A DNA stretch of 64,000 nt, taken from positions 434,001 to 498,000 of the forward strand of contig JAMYHL010000021.1 in assembly GCA_025531455.1 (NCBI GenBank). Direction: 5' to 3'. A program made the position numbers and the translations under genes. Shown here piece by piece: positions 1-12,257 of this stretch (positions are counted from its first letter, which is position 1; each line of letters begins with the position of its first letter). The notes under the pieces were generated by a model. That model saw only the letters and a list, made by a program, of their open reading frames with translations, was not told the origin of the DNA and did no database searches. This DNA is from Apiotrichum sp. Y4204 (taxonomy: Eukaryota; Basidiomycota; Tremellomycetes; Trichosporonales; Trichosporonaceae).

Positions 1-315
1 CCAGCCAAGTATGGATCCAACATGTGACTCTGCTGTATGCTTTGATTTCGATGATTTCGTATCTACTAATCCAGCCTATTTGCCTCTGCACGCGTTGGAC
101 GCGTTTCATTAACAAAAAATGGTTCCGTTATTTATTTATTTTTCCCTGCACCAAGTCAGGTGCGAGCGGTGGAGGGACATTGGGCAGTCGACGCGAGATG
201 ACGGTGTTGAGAAGTCGACGCGCCCCCCTGGAGTGTGTGCGCGACTCACAACTTGTCCAGTCTTTCCTTGTCACCATCGTCTGCCTTTCTCTTCCCACTC
301 TCTTTCCATCTCACC
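1..315 (+). promoter_or_regulatory. RFC1 upstream region with two MluI cell-cycle boxes
   Basis: No gene is visible before the RFC1 start codon. Two perfect ACGCGT hexamers lie at 90-95 and 99-104, about 220 bases upstream of the ATG. Related GACGCG cores sit at 190-195 and 217-222, and a third perfect ACGCGT lies inside the first intron (426-431). In ascomycete yeasts ACGCGT is the MCB element bound by MBF (Mbp1/Swi6), which drives G1/S expression of replication genes. That RFC1 is controlled this way here is inference from position and gene identity. An AT-rich stretch near 120-150 could hold the core promoter, but no start site can be fixed. Confidence 0.5.
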
Positions 316-3300
316 ATGCCCCCCGACACGTCGCCCCGGAAGGGCAGCCAGAAGAGCGAGTCGGGCAGCCAGAAGAAGAAGGCGTCGCAGCCTGCTGGCG
401 GGGATCTGCGCAACTATGTGAGTCGACGCGTCGTGGTGGCGACCGTGACGGATAGTGGGCTTGGCCGGATAGTTGGGAACTATTTTGAACACTCTCACGG
501 CGCCTGTGTTATTGTGCTTCCAGCTGACATGCAGTTTGGCGGACCCGGGAAGCCTGCACCGGCGCCAAAGCCCAAAGCGAGGGGCACGAACGCCGATCCA
601 TTGACGATTGGTGCGGACCGAGCAGTTGACACGACTAACGACAGATGAGAGCTCGGATGAGGAGATGGTGATTAAGAAGCCAGCGTGAGTGGACCTGTTG
701 AGTACTGGTTAGAGGCTCTGCTGACTGATTGCAGTGCCCGGTATGCACTGAATCCGCAACATCACTAACTTTTAGCAAACCGCCGCCGCCCAAGGCAGCA
801 AAACCCACAACGAGCAAGCATTTCCCTACGTCGGCGTCTTCCTCTGTAAGCTAACTCGGACTCTTCATAGCTTATAACAGAAACGGACTATTGTTGTGGA
901 CTCCAGCCCCGAACCAGAGCAGAAGCCGAAGACGACACCCAAGAGCACACCCAAGGCTGAATCCAAACCAGCAGCGAAGCCTCCGTCGAAGCGCAAGACA
1001 CCGTTGAGTGACGACGACGATGAGCCCCTGCGCCCCGCAAAGCGTGCTGCTGCTCCAAAGCGTGCTGCTGCTCCTAAGCGGCTTGTCGAGTCTGATAGTG
1101 ACGACTATGCGCCGCCGCCCAAGAGCGCTGCCAAGCCATCGTCGCGTGGGAAGCGGAAGGTGGGTGTAGGAAAAGGGCTGATCTAACGTTCAGGTGGCCA
1201 GCGAGGATGAGGAAAGCGAGGAAGAGGAGGAGGACGTCAAGCCGAAGCGCAAGACAGCGTCCAAATCACCAGTCAAGAAACCTGCTCCTAAAGCTGCTCC
1301 TAAGGCTGCTGCTAAAGCGGCACCTAAGGCGGCTGCACCTAAGGCGTCTGCCTCGAAACCACCTGCCGCCGATGATGATGGCGATGAAGACAAGCCCAAG
1401 AAATTCAAGTGGGTGATGGCCCTGGTCGCTACTGACATTAGCTACTTCGCTATGAAGGCGGCTCGGTCTGCTGGCCCTCGGGCACCAGGTTCCAAAGATA
1501 TTCCGGAAGGAAAGCCTGGGGCACTTGCGGGTCTCACTATGGTCTTCACCGGAGAGCTCGAGTCACTCGGTCGCGACGACGCGATAGACCTTGCGAAGCG
1601 ATACATGGCGTGAGTTACGTCCCATTGGCACAAACTGACAAGACAGGAAAGTCACCACCATGCCCTCGGGCAAAACTGACTATGTCGTTCTGGGTGATAA
1701 CGCTGGTGAATCCAAGCTCCGGAAAATCAAGGAGAAGAACATCAAAACCCTCGATGAGGACGGTTTCTTGAAGCTAATCGCGACACGCACGGGCGTCCTG
1801 GACGACAAGCAGAAGGCCTTGATCGAAAAGCAAGAGAAGCAAATTCTCGAGCAGGCTGCCGAGCTGGAGCGCAGGTTGAAGGAAGATGAACGCGCGCGCA
1901 AGAAGCAGGAGGCCGCCAGCGCTGCTTCTGGCGTTGCTGCCAAGTGGGTAGTTTTATGCGACCTAAACTGACCCATTCAGGAAAATCACCCCGGCGTCGG
2001 CCCAGCTTTGGACCACAAAGTATGCGCCAACGCATCTGAAGGAGATTTGCGGCAACAAGGGCAATGTTGAGAAACTGACCGACTGGCTCACGAATTGGTA
2101 TGCGAATGACTTTCCGCGAAAGCTCACACTCCAGGCAAAAGAACTACAAGTCGGGCTTCAAGAAGCCTGGAAAGGACGGGACCGGCTTGTACCGTGCAGT
2201 GCTCATCTCTGGCCCTCCGGGTATCGGCAAGACAACATCCGCCCACCTAGTGGCTAAAGCAGTTGGCTACTCGCCTCTTGAGCTGAACGCAAGTGACGCT
2301 CGCAGCAAGAAACTGGTGGAGAACTCGACCAACATTGACAACACGTCGCTTGACGGCTTCTTCCAGGGGCAGAGCGTCGCTGTGGGTTGACTCGTGGGCG
2401 CCTGGAACTGACATCTTAGAGTACCACCGTTGTCGATGCCAACATCAACAAGCGGACCTGTCTTATCATGGATGAAGTGGATGGCATGTCGGCTGGTGAC
2501 CGCGGCGGTGTCGGTGCCCTCAATACCTTGATCAAGAAGACAAAGGTGGGAAGGACAGCCTTATTTTGCTGATACCAGATTCCTCTGATTCTCATCTGTA
2601 ACGATCGCTCGTTGCCGAAGATGAAGCCGCTTTGGAGCACGTGTTACAACCTTTCTTTCAGGCGCCCCGGCCCGAATGAGATCCGTTCTCGTATTATGAC
2701 TATCCTTCACCGAGAGAAGCTCAAGATCGCCGCCAATGTCGTGGACGAGCTCGTCAAGGGCGCCAATTCCGATATTCGTCAGGTTCTCAATATGCTCTCG
2801 ACGTACAAGCTGGGCAAATCGGAGATGAGCTTTGATGACAGCAAAGAACTGTACGTTGGACTGCACTGAAGGGATCTAACGTCAAGGATAAAAATCAATG
2901 AGAAGAACACCATCCTCACCCCATTCACCATCATTGATAGGCTCACTGGGCCGTACGCTTTCTCTCGCACCAGTAAGATGACTCTCGGTGACAAGATGGA
3001 ACTCTACTTCCACGACATTTCGTTTGTTCCGCTCTTCATGCAGGTGAGTACTGATCCAAAGGACCAGACTGACTGGCAGGAACACTACGCAAAGACCAAC
3101 CCGGCCGTGTTAAACAATATGGACGGCCCCGAGAGGCAGTTGAAGAATCTCGAACTGTTGTCCAAGGCGGCAGACTCGATTTCAGACGGTGACCTTGTTG
3201 ACCGCATGATCCACAGCTCTGAACAGCAATGGTCTCTCCTCCCATTCCACGCCATCACGTCGGCCGTCCTGCCTGCTTCCTATATTTACGGAACCAGCCG

Positions 3301-3928
3301 CGCGAACCCCAACGGTGGCTGGGGAGGACCTGCCTTCCCTCAGTGGCTCGGGCAGAACTCCAAGCAGAACAAGCTCGGCCGCCAACTCACGGACATTCAG
3401 ATCCGCATGCGCATGCGCGTCTCGGGCGGCCGGGACGAGATCCGCCAACAGTACATGCCGCTCCTGGCGTCCAAGATTGTCCTCCCGCTCACGCACGATG
3501 GCCAGGAAGCAATCGATGAAACGATCGAGGTCATGGACGAATACTATCTCGGCAAGGACGACTGGGACGCGTTTGTTGAACTCGGCGTCGATACGATGAA
3601 GGACGAGTTAATCCTGAAGAAGATCCCCTCTGCAGTCAAGGCCGCCTTTACAAGAACGTGAGCTAACCCGGTTTTGCCCAAGCTGACGTTCAGATACAAC
3701 AAGACGGACCACCCGATTGCATTCCACAAGGGCGACATGTTTGCGGGTAAGAAGAAGATTGCCGACATGGGTCCTGCGCCGGACAATGACGAGGTGTTCG
3801 AGGAGGAGGTGATGGTCGAGGAGGACGATGACGCCGGCAAGGACGAGGATTTGAACGATCCCTCAAAGGACAAGCTCATCAAGGAGGTCAAGCCAAAGGG
3901 CAAGGGCAGGGCAAAGGCGAAGAAGTAA
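316..3928 (+). CDS. RFC1: Replication factor C subunit 1 (clamp loader large subunit)
   Basis: Large subunit of the nuclear RFC complex, which uses ATP to load PCNA onto primer-template DNA. The ATG at 316 opens a 102-base exon ending RNY. It joins at 535 to FGGPGK, the usual RFC1 N-terminal motif, and many short introns follow. The order is: a basic Lys/Pro/Ala-rich region with acidic Ser-Asp patches (about 900-1400); a BRCT domain (about 1510-1790, with [14 protein letters not shown]); an AAA+ ATPase with Walker [10 protein letters not shown] near 2215 and Walker B IMDEVDG near 2470; the RFC1 C-terminal domain (about 2950-3660); and an acidic then Lys-rich tail. The Lys-Ala repeat at 1285-1345 is low complexity. 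MCB boxes upstream fit S-phase expression. The gene converges on BEM1. Identity is secure; individual exon edges are by eye. Confidence 0.95.
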
Positions 3929-4425
3929 CTGTGAACCGGGAGGTGTGGACAGGGAGAGGAGCTGCGTGTCAATTATCTTGATGTACAGTACTAGAAGCAT
4001 AGGCCATAGGTATACATCCAGCCCCGTATGATATCCGTACCACAACTGCAGCAAAACAACAAAGCCAGCCACAACGAGCACCTCATACATCCTCAAAGCG
4101 ACACAACTCACGGGTCGCCACTACGTACTGTACTACTAAACCTAGATGCCCTGCAAACCGAGGCAAAAGAAAGCAGAGCGAAGAAAAGAGAAAGAATGGA
4201 AGGAAGAAGACGAAATCGTAATCCTACAACGTACGGTCGCGGAAAACACATGGGGAAAATCTATATCTGCGTCTCACCAGAAACCAAAACGGGACTGTAC
4301 TCTGTAACAAACACTGCTGGGGTCTTGAAAGATTAAAGGTCGTGTCGCGCTCTTTGCGCGCCGCTACCTCGTCCCAGTTCGTTCGCTCGCGCTCGCTCCT
4401 CGACACACGCCTAGCGTCAACGTGC
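3929..4425. other. Convergent intergenic region RFC1/BEM1
   Basis: This 497-base stretch holds the 3' ends of both flanking genes and no credible coding frame. It contains two copies of the palindrome GTAC(A/T)GTAC (3983-3991 and 4125-4133). Confidence 0.6.
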
Positions 4426-6821
4426 CTACGCCTGCTCGGCATAGAGGACGAGCTTCTCCTCGCCGGCCATCCAGTCGCTGAGCTCCCGGTCGTCCTGGAT
4501 CTGGCGGCAGGGCGCGGCGACGCCCTGGGCGGCTGGTCCTCCACCTCCGACACGGTACTGGAGCACCGAAATGTCGGGCCCGAGACGCGCTCGTACCTTG
4601 TCCAGCAGCTCGGCATACGTGACTGCCGGGTGGACGCGAAGCGCGATGAGGTCGTCGGTTGCGCGGTCGTAGATCTTGATCTTGACAAACGAGGTATTTG
4701 ACGGAGGTGGCCGCGGGCCAGCAGGAGTCTGTGCCGGGGTGTTGTGCTGCAGCGGCGGGTTAGGCTGGCTGGGCACAGTCGGTGCGACACCCTGCGCGAT
4801 AGGCGTCACCGCCGACAGGTTGGGGTTGAAGCCGTGGTTGCCATGCAACTGGGCATTCTTCGTGTTGACGGACAGGTTGTTGATGTTGTTGCTGGTCGAC
4901 GACATGTTGCGGTTGTGGCCGGCCTGCGGGAGGCGCGCTGGGGGAGGGCCAGGGCCGGGCCTCTTCGGCTGTGGCGGGGGCTGTGCACCTGTTGGGAATG
5001 TCCACCCGTTGCCTCCGCCAGTGTGGTTGGGCGCCTTGTGGGCATGCTGGCCGGTCGCCACAGGCGTGGACGCAATAGGGGCAACGTGGTCGTCCATACT
5101 CGTCGCGGCCATGCGGTCAGGGAGATCATCGATAGGGGGGCGTGGTGCCTCCTCGCAGTAGTCCCCGTACTTGGCAGCGAAGAAGGTGCGGATGAGGTCG
5201 TCGCGGAGGATGTAATCACAGCCAGTGTTGCGCAGGTTCAGGAGTGCCTGCACGTACGAGTCCAACTCTGCTCGACGGTACTCTGTCAGCTCATCGTCAA
5301 TCGCGTCGTCCACCGGCCCCGGCATGTATGGCAGCAGGCGCCGCGGCGGCTCCTGGTCCGGCCCTGATGGTCGACCTGCTTCCGTAGGGAATGTGTCAAG
5401 AAGCGTGATCTGGAAATCGTAAAAGTCCTCGTACGTCCGGTACAGGATGAGGGTGTAGGCAGGCTCCTTCGGGTCGTCGGAGAGAAAAGCCGCGTGTAGG
5501 CGGAACCAGTAGATGCCGGACTCGTTGTGGAATGACGGAACACCGAGCTCGATGAGCTCACCTGGGGGAAGCATGGGGTCTTGCTCTGGCTTGTAGCCGC
5601 GCTGACCGTTTGCGGCTTGCGGAGATTGACGGTTCGCGGCGCCAGCGTTGGCATGCGGATCTGAGCGTCGCTGCTTCCCCCTGGCTGTCGACGACGTAAC
5701 CGTTGTCGAGGTCTCATCCAGCTCCTCGCCGTGCCCTTGGCTGCTCGACGTATTGTTCGCCTGGAAGGGAGAGTTGGTAACGCGTTGATCGGGAGGCACG
5801 TCCAGACGACCTAACGGAATTGCTGCTGCCTTGTACTCTGCCGTCGCCTTTTTCCACTCCTCGACCTGCGGGATCGTCGAGGGGAAGACATCCACAGGCT
5901 GGCCTGAGAGGGGGTCGCGGATCTCCACAAATGCCACTGGGATGAGGCCCGGGCCCCCGAGCCTTCCGATAGGCTTGGCAACGAACCTGTTCATCGTCAG
6001 CATGAATATCGGCATGGTTACTCGAGACGATCGACGCACCATTCATGGTTGCTCTGCGCAATAACAACGATGGGCTCTCCTGCCTTGGCCTCAAGCTCAT
6101 CCGGACGCTCCGCGTGGAAGTCGTACTGAACGATGGCGTAGAGGGGTTTGTGCTTTGGTCCGCTGGAACCGGAGCCCATGCCACCCATGTGGCCAGACAT
6201 GCTTCCACTGGCTTGAGTTGAGGACATGCCGACTGTTGGCGAAATGGGCCCATTGCTAGTCTGGCTGTGCGATAGGGATTGTGTGCTGAGATGTGTGAGA
6301 AGGCTTCTTCAACGGGCACCTACTGCTGGGATGTAGGGGATGTCTGCGAGTGGGCCGCGGATGCCTGTCGCCCGCCCTTGGAGAACTCCTCGAAGTCGTC
6401 TTTCGGGACCAGGCCGCGCGAACTCGTGATGGGGTCTGATGGTCAGGATATGGTGTTGTATTGTGGTGCTTTGCAGGGCACCTGGGCACTCACTCAAAGC
6501 CTCGTACCATCCTTCGCGCTCGCCAGTGACATACCAAAAGTCGCCCTTGGTATAGGACAGCTCCTGGGGGTTGGTGCTCCGGTGCGAGTTCAGAGCTTTA
6601 ATGACTTTCTGGGGGGGAGCGACGCGGTCTGTTGGACGGCTCAGTGGGTTGGAAAGGCCGGGGGCGCCTCCCGCCATAGCGTATCCAAGCACCGCGTTGT
6701 TTTGGGAGTTGGAGTGCGTGTGTGAGTGGGAACTCTGGCTGAGGCCGTGTCCGTGACCAGATCCAGAGCTCTGGCCATGGTGGTGGTTGCCGCTGTTTAA
6801 GGAGCGGCGGAGGGACTTCAT
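4426..6821 (-). CDS. BEM1: Bem1-type polarity scaffold (SH3-SH3-PX-PB1)
   Basis: Bem1 links Cdc42, its exchange factor Cdc24 and PAK kinases at sites of polarised growth. The start ATG at 6821 gives MKSLRRSL. A His/Ser-rich stretch follows, then the first SH3 domain (ALNSHRSTNPQELSYTKGDF, with its end split across an intron near 6490), a second SH3 (YAIVQYDFHAERPDELEAKA near 6120), and a PX domain (about 5170-5560, with YRTYEDFYDFQ and LLPYMPGP). After a Pro/Asn-rich linker comes a C-terminal PB1 domain (VKIKIYDRATDDLIALRV to LVLYAEQA), which in Bem1 binds Cdc24. Small introns lie near 6490-6425, 6320-6255 and 6040-5990; the last gives NHEW joined to FVAKPIG. The domain order is diagnostic for Bem1. 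The upstream region is purine-rich on the + strand, consistent with a pyrimidine-rich leader. Confidence 0.93.
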
Positions 6822-7170
6822 CGACGGGGGTGAAGTGGAGAAGAGTGAGGGTCGGAGCTGATGGTTGCCCGGAGGGCTAGTGCAAGCAAGCTGCGGCTGG
6901 AGAATCGATGAGAAACCGATGTAGCTGTTCGAATGTGTGAAGAGTGAGAGAGCCGCGGGGCGCGGGGTGTGAGATGATGCGCGTCAAGTTCGATTGATGG
7001 TCGAATTGGATGCGGATGGGAATAAGAGTGGAGACAATGTGCTGATGAATGCGACGACGCAGGCAGTGGCCACCGCGTTGTAACAAGAGACCCGCGCGGC
7101 TGTACGTCGACGCCCAAGACCGAGACAATAGATGGCGTCGCTGGCCTTCAGTACCCAAGCTGAGAATGGG

Positions 7171-7213
7171 TGTATGTGTGTATGTGTGTATGTGTGTATG
7201 TGTGTATGTGTGT
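7171..7213 (+). repeat. Microsatellite (TGTATGTG)n
   Basis: About five perfect copies of an 8-base unit lie roughly 350 bases upstream of the BEM1 start codon, probably within its leader or promoter. Confidence 0.85.
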
Positions 7214-9366
7214 CGCGAGGAAAATGTAAGTGTTCCAGCGGCAATGTGTATGTGTGATGGCGGTCGAGAGAACACAGTCGACAAGACACACCAGCTGGGA
7301 CAATGTTGAATGTCGGGAGGCCGATAGCAGCTCGAGGCAAGGCAGCAGTCGTGTATGTCGAGGGGGATAGAGCTGGAGAGGCGCTGGAGGGAGGCGGCGA
7401 CGGGGGGCGATGGGGCCGGGGATACGGAGGTGCCGTCTGCGCTATCCTAGGATGCCAGTGTTTGTGCTCGCAGGCAATGGAGGTGGTGGCGTTGGCACGC
7501 AGCAAAGGGACACAGCCGACAGGCGGACGGTGGAGGAGGAACGACTTGGGACGTGCGGGCCAAAAAGACGTATACCTGCGCGTAGGGGTGGGTTGTGGAT
7601 GCGCCCTTTTTTCTTAATCGCACAAACCCGTGTCTGTTGTTGCTGGGCGTGTTGTGCTGTCGTCGTCGTCGCTGCGGTCGCGATGGGCAGAGGGGAGATG
7701 GATGCCAGGAGCGTTAATGAATGCTGAGGCGGATGTGATGGGAGAGTGGAGGGAGATGTGAGAGTGGTGTGATAGTGGTTTGTCGGTTGTGTGTGGTATG
7801 ATGTGGCAGAATGCAATGTTGCGTGGTCTGAATGGTGGTTGCCGCGCTCTGTATGGTGGTGGTGGTCGTTGTGGTCGCGGAGGAGGGTGGTGGTGGCTGT
7901 TGGTGGCTGTGGGTGGTGGTGGTCTTTTTGGTTTCGTTTCAGTTTACGATTGCACTGCCGACCCCCAATGTCCCCCTTTTGCCCCTTATTATTTCCCTTA
8001 TCCCAATCCTAGTTTATAGTCTCCTCTACTCTATTTCCATGTCCTCGGTCACTCGCTCGCTCTCTTCCTTTCCCTCCTCTTCCTGCCGCAGATCTGGGCC
8101 ACAGAGAGAAACCAGACAGAGGGTTCAGTGGGTGGGATGCCGTAGACGATGCCGCTAGAAGCTCTGGATGCTGTGTGCGTTGCGGTGTACAGTACCAGTG
8201 TCACTGTACGCCTGGCCAGTAGTCTATCAGTCTGCAGTCTCTATGCTTTTGTCCGAGCGCTCTCCCCTCTGCAGCTGCTGTCCGCGCTGTCCGCTGGCTC
8301 TGTTGTTTCCCCCCGCCAGTTCCCTGGTAAACTGGTTGCTGGACCCTTTCCCTTTCAGGCCCCCCTTCAGGCCCGGCCAGACCGGAGAACCGCCGCCGCC
8401 CTCCCACCCTTTGCCAGCAGTACAGCAATGTATCCTGCATCCTGTTCCACTCGACACTCGGACCCCCCGACCCCGCGACACATGCCACACAGCATGCAGA
8501 CAACAGCGCGCAGCTTGTAGGGTGTAGGATGTAGCAGGTGGTATTGCAATGCATGGCGCATGTGTGCAAGGGGTGTCGTCTTTCATTATGCTGTATCTCT
8601 CCAGCCACGCGCGTCGGGCGCCGACTGTTAGCTCCAGCGCTCCAGCTCTCTGCTCCCACTCCATGCTCGCTGATCGGGGGGACGCACGGATCCCCCCCAG
8701 CGCGGCCCACGCTAGTCCACCCCAACCCCCAACCCTCCATTCCAGACTAGCTGCCCACGAGCACAGACACAGATCGAAGTGCAGATCGAGTGCAGATCGC
8801 AAAAACGGCGCTACTGGAGTTTCGTGATACATGAGGGGACGACATAATGTCTGGATAACAGCATTTCTGTCTTTTTGGATGGGGTCCAGACTCGTCTCTT
8901 GCCAGGGCAGAGGGGGGAACAAGCTGCTCCTAAGACGCTGCTGGGTGCGTTGTTGGTTGGCTGTAAGCCCGTAGAGTCTCGGAGGGAGAGTCCCCCCGTT
9001 GCCAGCCAGCCTTTACGTACAGGCAAAGGCACCAACAACACGACGGAGGCCCTGATTTTCTCGTTTCCTGTGGCGTATGCACTCCCATTGTCTGGCACAG
9101 TGTCGATAATTCGCGGCAATTCGCATGGCACATCGCGTGTCTCGCTGATTGATCAGTATATCTGTGATCTGTGCAAGACGACCCGCATTGTTACGGTATA
9201 TGCATACACACACAGGGTGACCGGGAGATCTCTCTAGCGGACCGCGGTGCCGCGGAACATATGGAACATGGCTCACCTGGCTCATTCATCTCATACGGTG
9301 GTGCCGCGTTGTGTGCCGCGGGTCGATCACTCTGGCACGCTCGGCAGTTGCGCTTCCGAGCCGGAA

Positions 9367-9437
9367 TGTTGCAATGTGCTGCAAAGTGTGCTGCAACGTG
9401 TGCTGCAACGTGCTGCAATGTGCTGCAATGTTGCAAC
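9367..9437 (+). repeat. Imperfect tandem repeat of GTGCTGCAA-type units
   Basis: Seven or so degenerate 9-11 base units (TGTTGCAA, GTGCTGCAA, GTGTGCTGCAAC) run head to tail in non-coding DNA. Nothing shows a function. Confidence 0.75.
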
Positions 9438-11203
9438 ACGGGAGGGGCATATGAGCTATGTGTATGAGAAACAGCTCGGTTCTCGGTTCAGCGCCGACGG
9501 AGCCAATCCAGAGTGACCCAGCACACGAAGCTCACGATGCCAGCAGCCGTCCCCACTATGCCGACATGGCCGCGCACCCGCGGTGCCCTCACGCGTTCCC
9601 GCGGTGGCCCATCGTCGAGTCCAATCGAAATGCGGAGCTGTTAATCCAATCAATCAGTGGATGTGACGGTGTGACTGGTCGTAATGACTGACGCTGGCCG
9701 TCACTCTGTGCGCGTATCTCGTACACTGTGCGTTCCGCCGCGCACACCTGTATATCCTCCGTATCCTCCGTACATTACATACCCGATACCCTTCATTGTA
9801 TTTATCTCCATTTCCCCTCCCACGATCCCACGATCCCCATTCCGCTCGTTCCTTCTGGATCCCAGGATCCCACGACCCTGGGATCATACTGTCCGCCGTT
9901 ACTTAAGGTGCGCCGAGTGTGCCATTGCCGCGCGGCACGCATACTAGTCTCGTGCCCGCAAGGCCGCGACAATAGTACAATGGATGGGATATTGAACATG
10001 TGCTAGGCTTAACCTTGTTGAGAGTGCGGTACCAGTCGAACGGCTGGGAATAGGCACTGATCAGGCTTACTCACTCGTGAGCAAGTACACGGGCGTACGT
10101 ACTTCCGCCCGCGCTAGATGCCACTCACTCTCTGATCTATGAGATCTGAGAGTCAGAACCCAAACTCTTCCGCCAGCCCACGAAAATGATGGATCCACAT
10201 TGTTATTATCCGTCCAGGAAGATCGTGGCTTGTGGCGCCAGAATGAATCGCCGCAGATCTCGATCCAAACAATTAACCAAGGAAAGAGTGTCTGATCAGC
10301 GATCTGTGATCAGCAATCTGACATCGTCGGGCTCTTTTACGCCTTGTCCCGCAACGCTGCCCTACATACAATGTAGCTCGGAGGACGCGTCGTGGCCAAT
10401 GACAGATGGATTATGAATATGCTTGTCGCGGTCATTCCATTGGCGATCCGCCTCGATGGTTGGATGGCCAGGACGGCCAACGGGATCGAGGCCAAACTGA
10501 CCCATTACTGAAACTCACAATCTGCTCCAGCTACTCTGAACGCCATACAGTGGTGGTCTTTCAGGTCCACACGCGTCGTCTACCGCTGCTCTCGGCCCGC
10601 TCCTTTCGGCGTCGTATCTCGGACTGGGGCACATCTCGGACCAAAACGCTAATCTAGGCTATCGCCAGTAGCGTAGTAGCGTCTACATTGTTAACCGCGT
10701 TTCGGTGGCAGTCGACGCTAAACGCGTCGAGTGCTATTGCATTCTTGATATCTGGCCTTGATCCTCACGCTTCACTCCACCTTTCCTCTTAAAGTAGGCA
10801 TGCAGGCGGCACGGACGACAGGTATTTGACTGCGGCCCCATCGCGTGTCTCAGTATACCTGATCATCCGCAGCTGATGCCATTCTACGACATCCACAGCT
10901 GTTGATCCGCTGCCGGCTGATTATCGCAACGCGTCCCTCACGCAGGACATACAATCGCTGCTTGGCTGAAGCCAGAGCGACACGGCGTCCGCTATTGTGA
11001 TTATGATCAGATGTACTTGCCCACGGCAGATACTGAGCAGAGCGCGGAGTGGAACACCAAAACACTGAAGAGGAATGTGCGGGGGTGCCACTTAATCCGT
11101 CTGTGATGTCGGCTGCTCGACCACGCCAGCCGGGCAGACGACATGTGGCAGCCAAGAAGTCCATGATCCATATCCCAACAATACTAATAGTTCATCTACA
11201 TCC

Positions 11204-12257
11204 TCACTTCCTAACACAGCGTCCGCGGCGTAACAGGTATCCCTGACGACACCGACCAACAAGGCAGGTTCCTGCGACACACGCGACATAGTGTGGGTGG
11301 ACGCCCTCGAGGGCGGTGCAGCTGGCGTCAGACGGCTGAACGCTGTACACCGCAACTCACTCTACACCGCTCGGCGCCGTTGCGTTGTAGGTACCGAACC
11401 TGCACCCGCCGCATGATTCTTGCGTCAGCGAACCCCTGCCTCTCACGTACCAAGCTCAACTGTGGGGTCGATACACTCATATCCCTCTCCGGCGCGGCAG
11501 GCAAGCAGGGAATCCGGACATGGCGATCGCATCGACATGGACCTCACCGCCCGCCTCGCACCCGGCATGCCCGAGGGAATCATCCCGTCAAACACCATCA
11601 CAGAGTACGTGGTGTACGAGCAAACCGCCTCTGTCGCCTGGTAATTCGCGGCACAGGTGCAGGGGTGCGCGGCGTCGACGGCCGCAGGCGCCCAGATAGC
11701 GTACTTGCCATACTGGGCCGCACACTCCGTAAAGCACGCGCGCGCATCGGTGACACTGAGCTGGATGGTGTGGTATGCGGGGCCGGGGGAGAACATGCTG
11801 CCGGTGTACGCCCCCGGGTAGAAGTATGGTGCGGCGACGCAGCTTTTGAGCGAGTACGGCACGTCGTTGACGTACATCTACCGTGAGACATGAGAATCTT
11901 TGGTGTTTCCCACTCACGCCATAGCCTACGCCGCAGGACGTGCTCCCCGCGCCGGTAGTCCACGACGCGCCAAACCCGGGCAGCTCGTTCGTGCACCACG
12001 CAATGCCGGGCTTCGTGCCGGGATAGTACGTGTAGGAGTAGCCTCTTGCTAGGCAGGATGCCTACTGTGAGAAGAGGTAGTTGTAACTCCGCACTCACGG
12101 AGATGGAGGCTGCCGTCGAGGTCGCGGGGGCCACAATGCGCACGCCGGTGATGTAGGTTGGATAGACGTTGATCCGGATACAGCCCAGGAGTGGGACACT
12201 GGCGGATACGAGCGCGATATGGAGCGCCAGGATGAGCAGGCTCATCATGCTCATCAT
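11204..12257 (-). CDS. Small secreted cysteine-rich protein with WSC-like and CPL1-like domains
   Basis: The start at 12257 (or an in-frame Met up to 12 bases later) gives a hydrophobic signal peptide (LLILALHIALVSASV). A WSC-like cysteine region follows, with residues such as CFTECAAQYGKY and CTCAANY. A basic spacer leads to a C-terminal CPL1-like domain: CPDSLLACRAGEGYECID, then ELESCGGC, then DCTALEGV, VACVAGTC and a final CVRK before the stop at 11204. Four introns are needed. The one at 11419-11450 is only 32 bases, and removing it restores the ELESCGGC signature. Proteins of this type are common secreted proteins of basidiomycetes; Cryptococcus Cpl1 is a capsule-related secreted factor. 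The family call is from motif recall. The role here is unknown; it is probably at the cell wall or extracellular. The gene stands alone in gene-poor DNA. Confidence 0.78.

Larger units (their letters stand above)
6822..11203. other. Gene-poor region upstream of BEM1
   Basis: No gene is supportable in about 4.4 kb. The first 1 kb or so probably holds BEM1 leader and promoter sequence (pyrimidine-rich on the - strand, 7650-7790). A + strand pyrimidine-rich tract at 7965-8090 ends in an acceptor-like CCGCAG, but no convincing frame follows. A GTACAGTAC palindrome lies at 8187-8195. Two simple tandem repeats are listed separately. The longest open frames here (for example - strand 8227-8922) begin at non-ATG codons and resemble no protein. 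Confidence 0.5.

Noticed and set aside
7171..7213. TGTATGTG repeat as a telomere-like sequence
   Set aside because: It is a plain 8-base microsatellite of about five copies inside a gene leader, not a TTAGGG-type array.
8227..8922. 231-codon - strand open frame upstream of BEM1
   Set aside because: It starts at TTG rather than ATG, overlaps another long frame, has Trp/Gly/Cys-rich noise composition and no splice logic.
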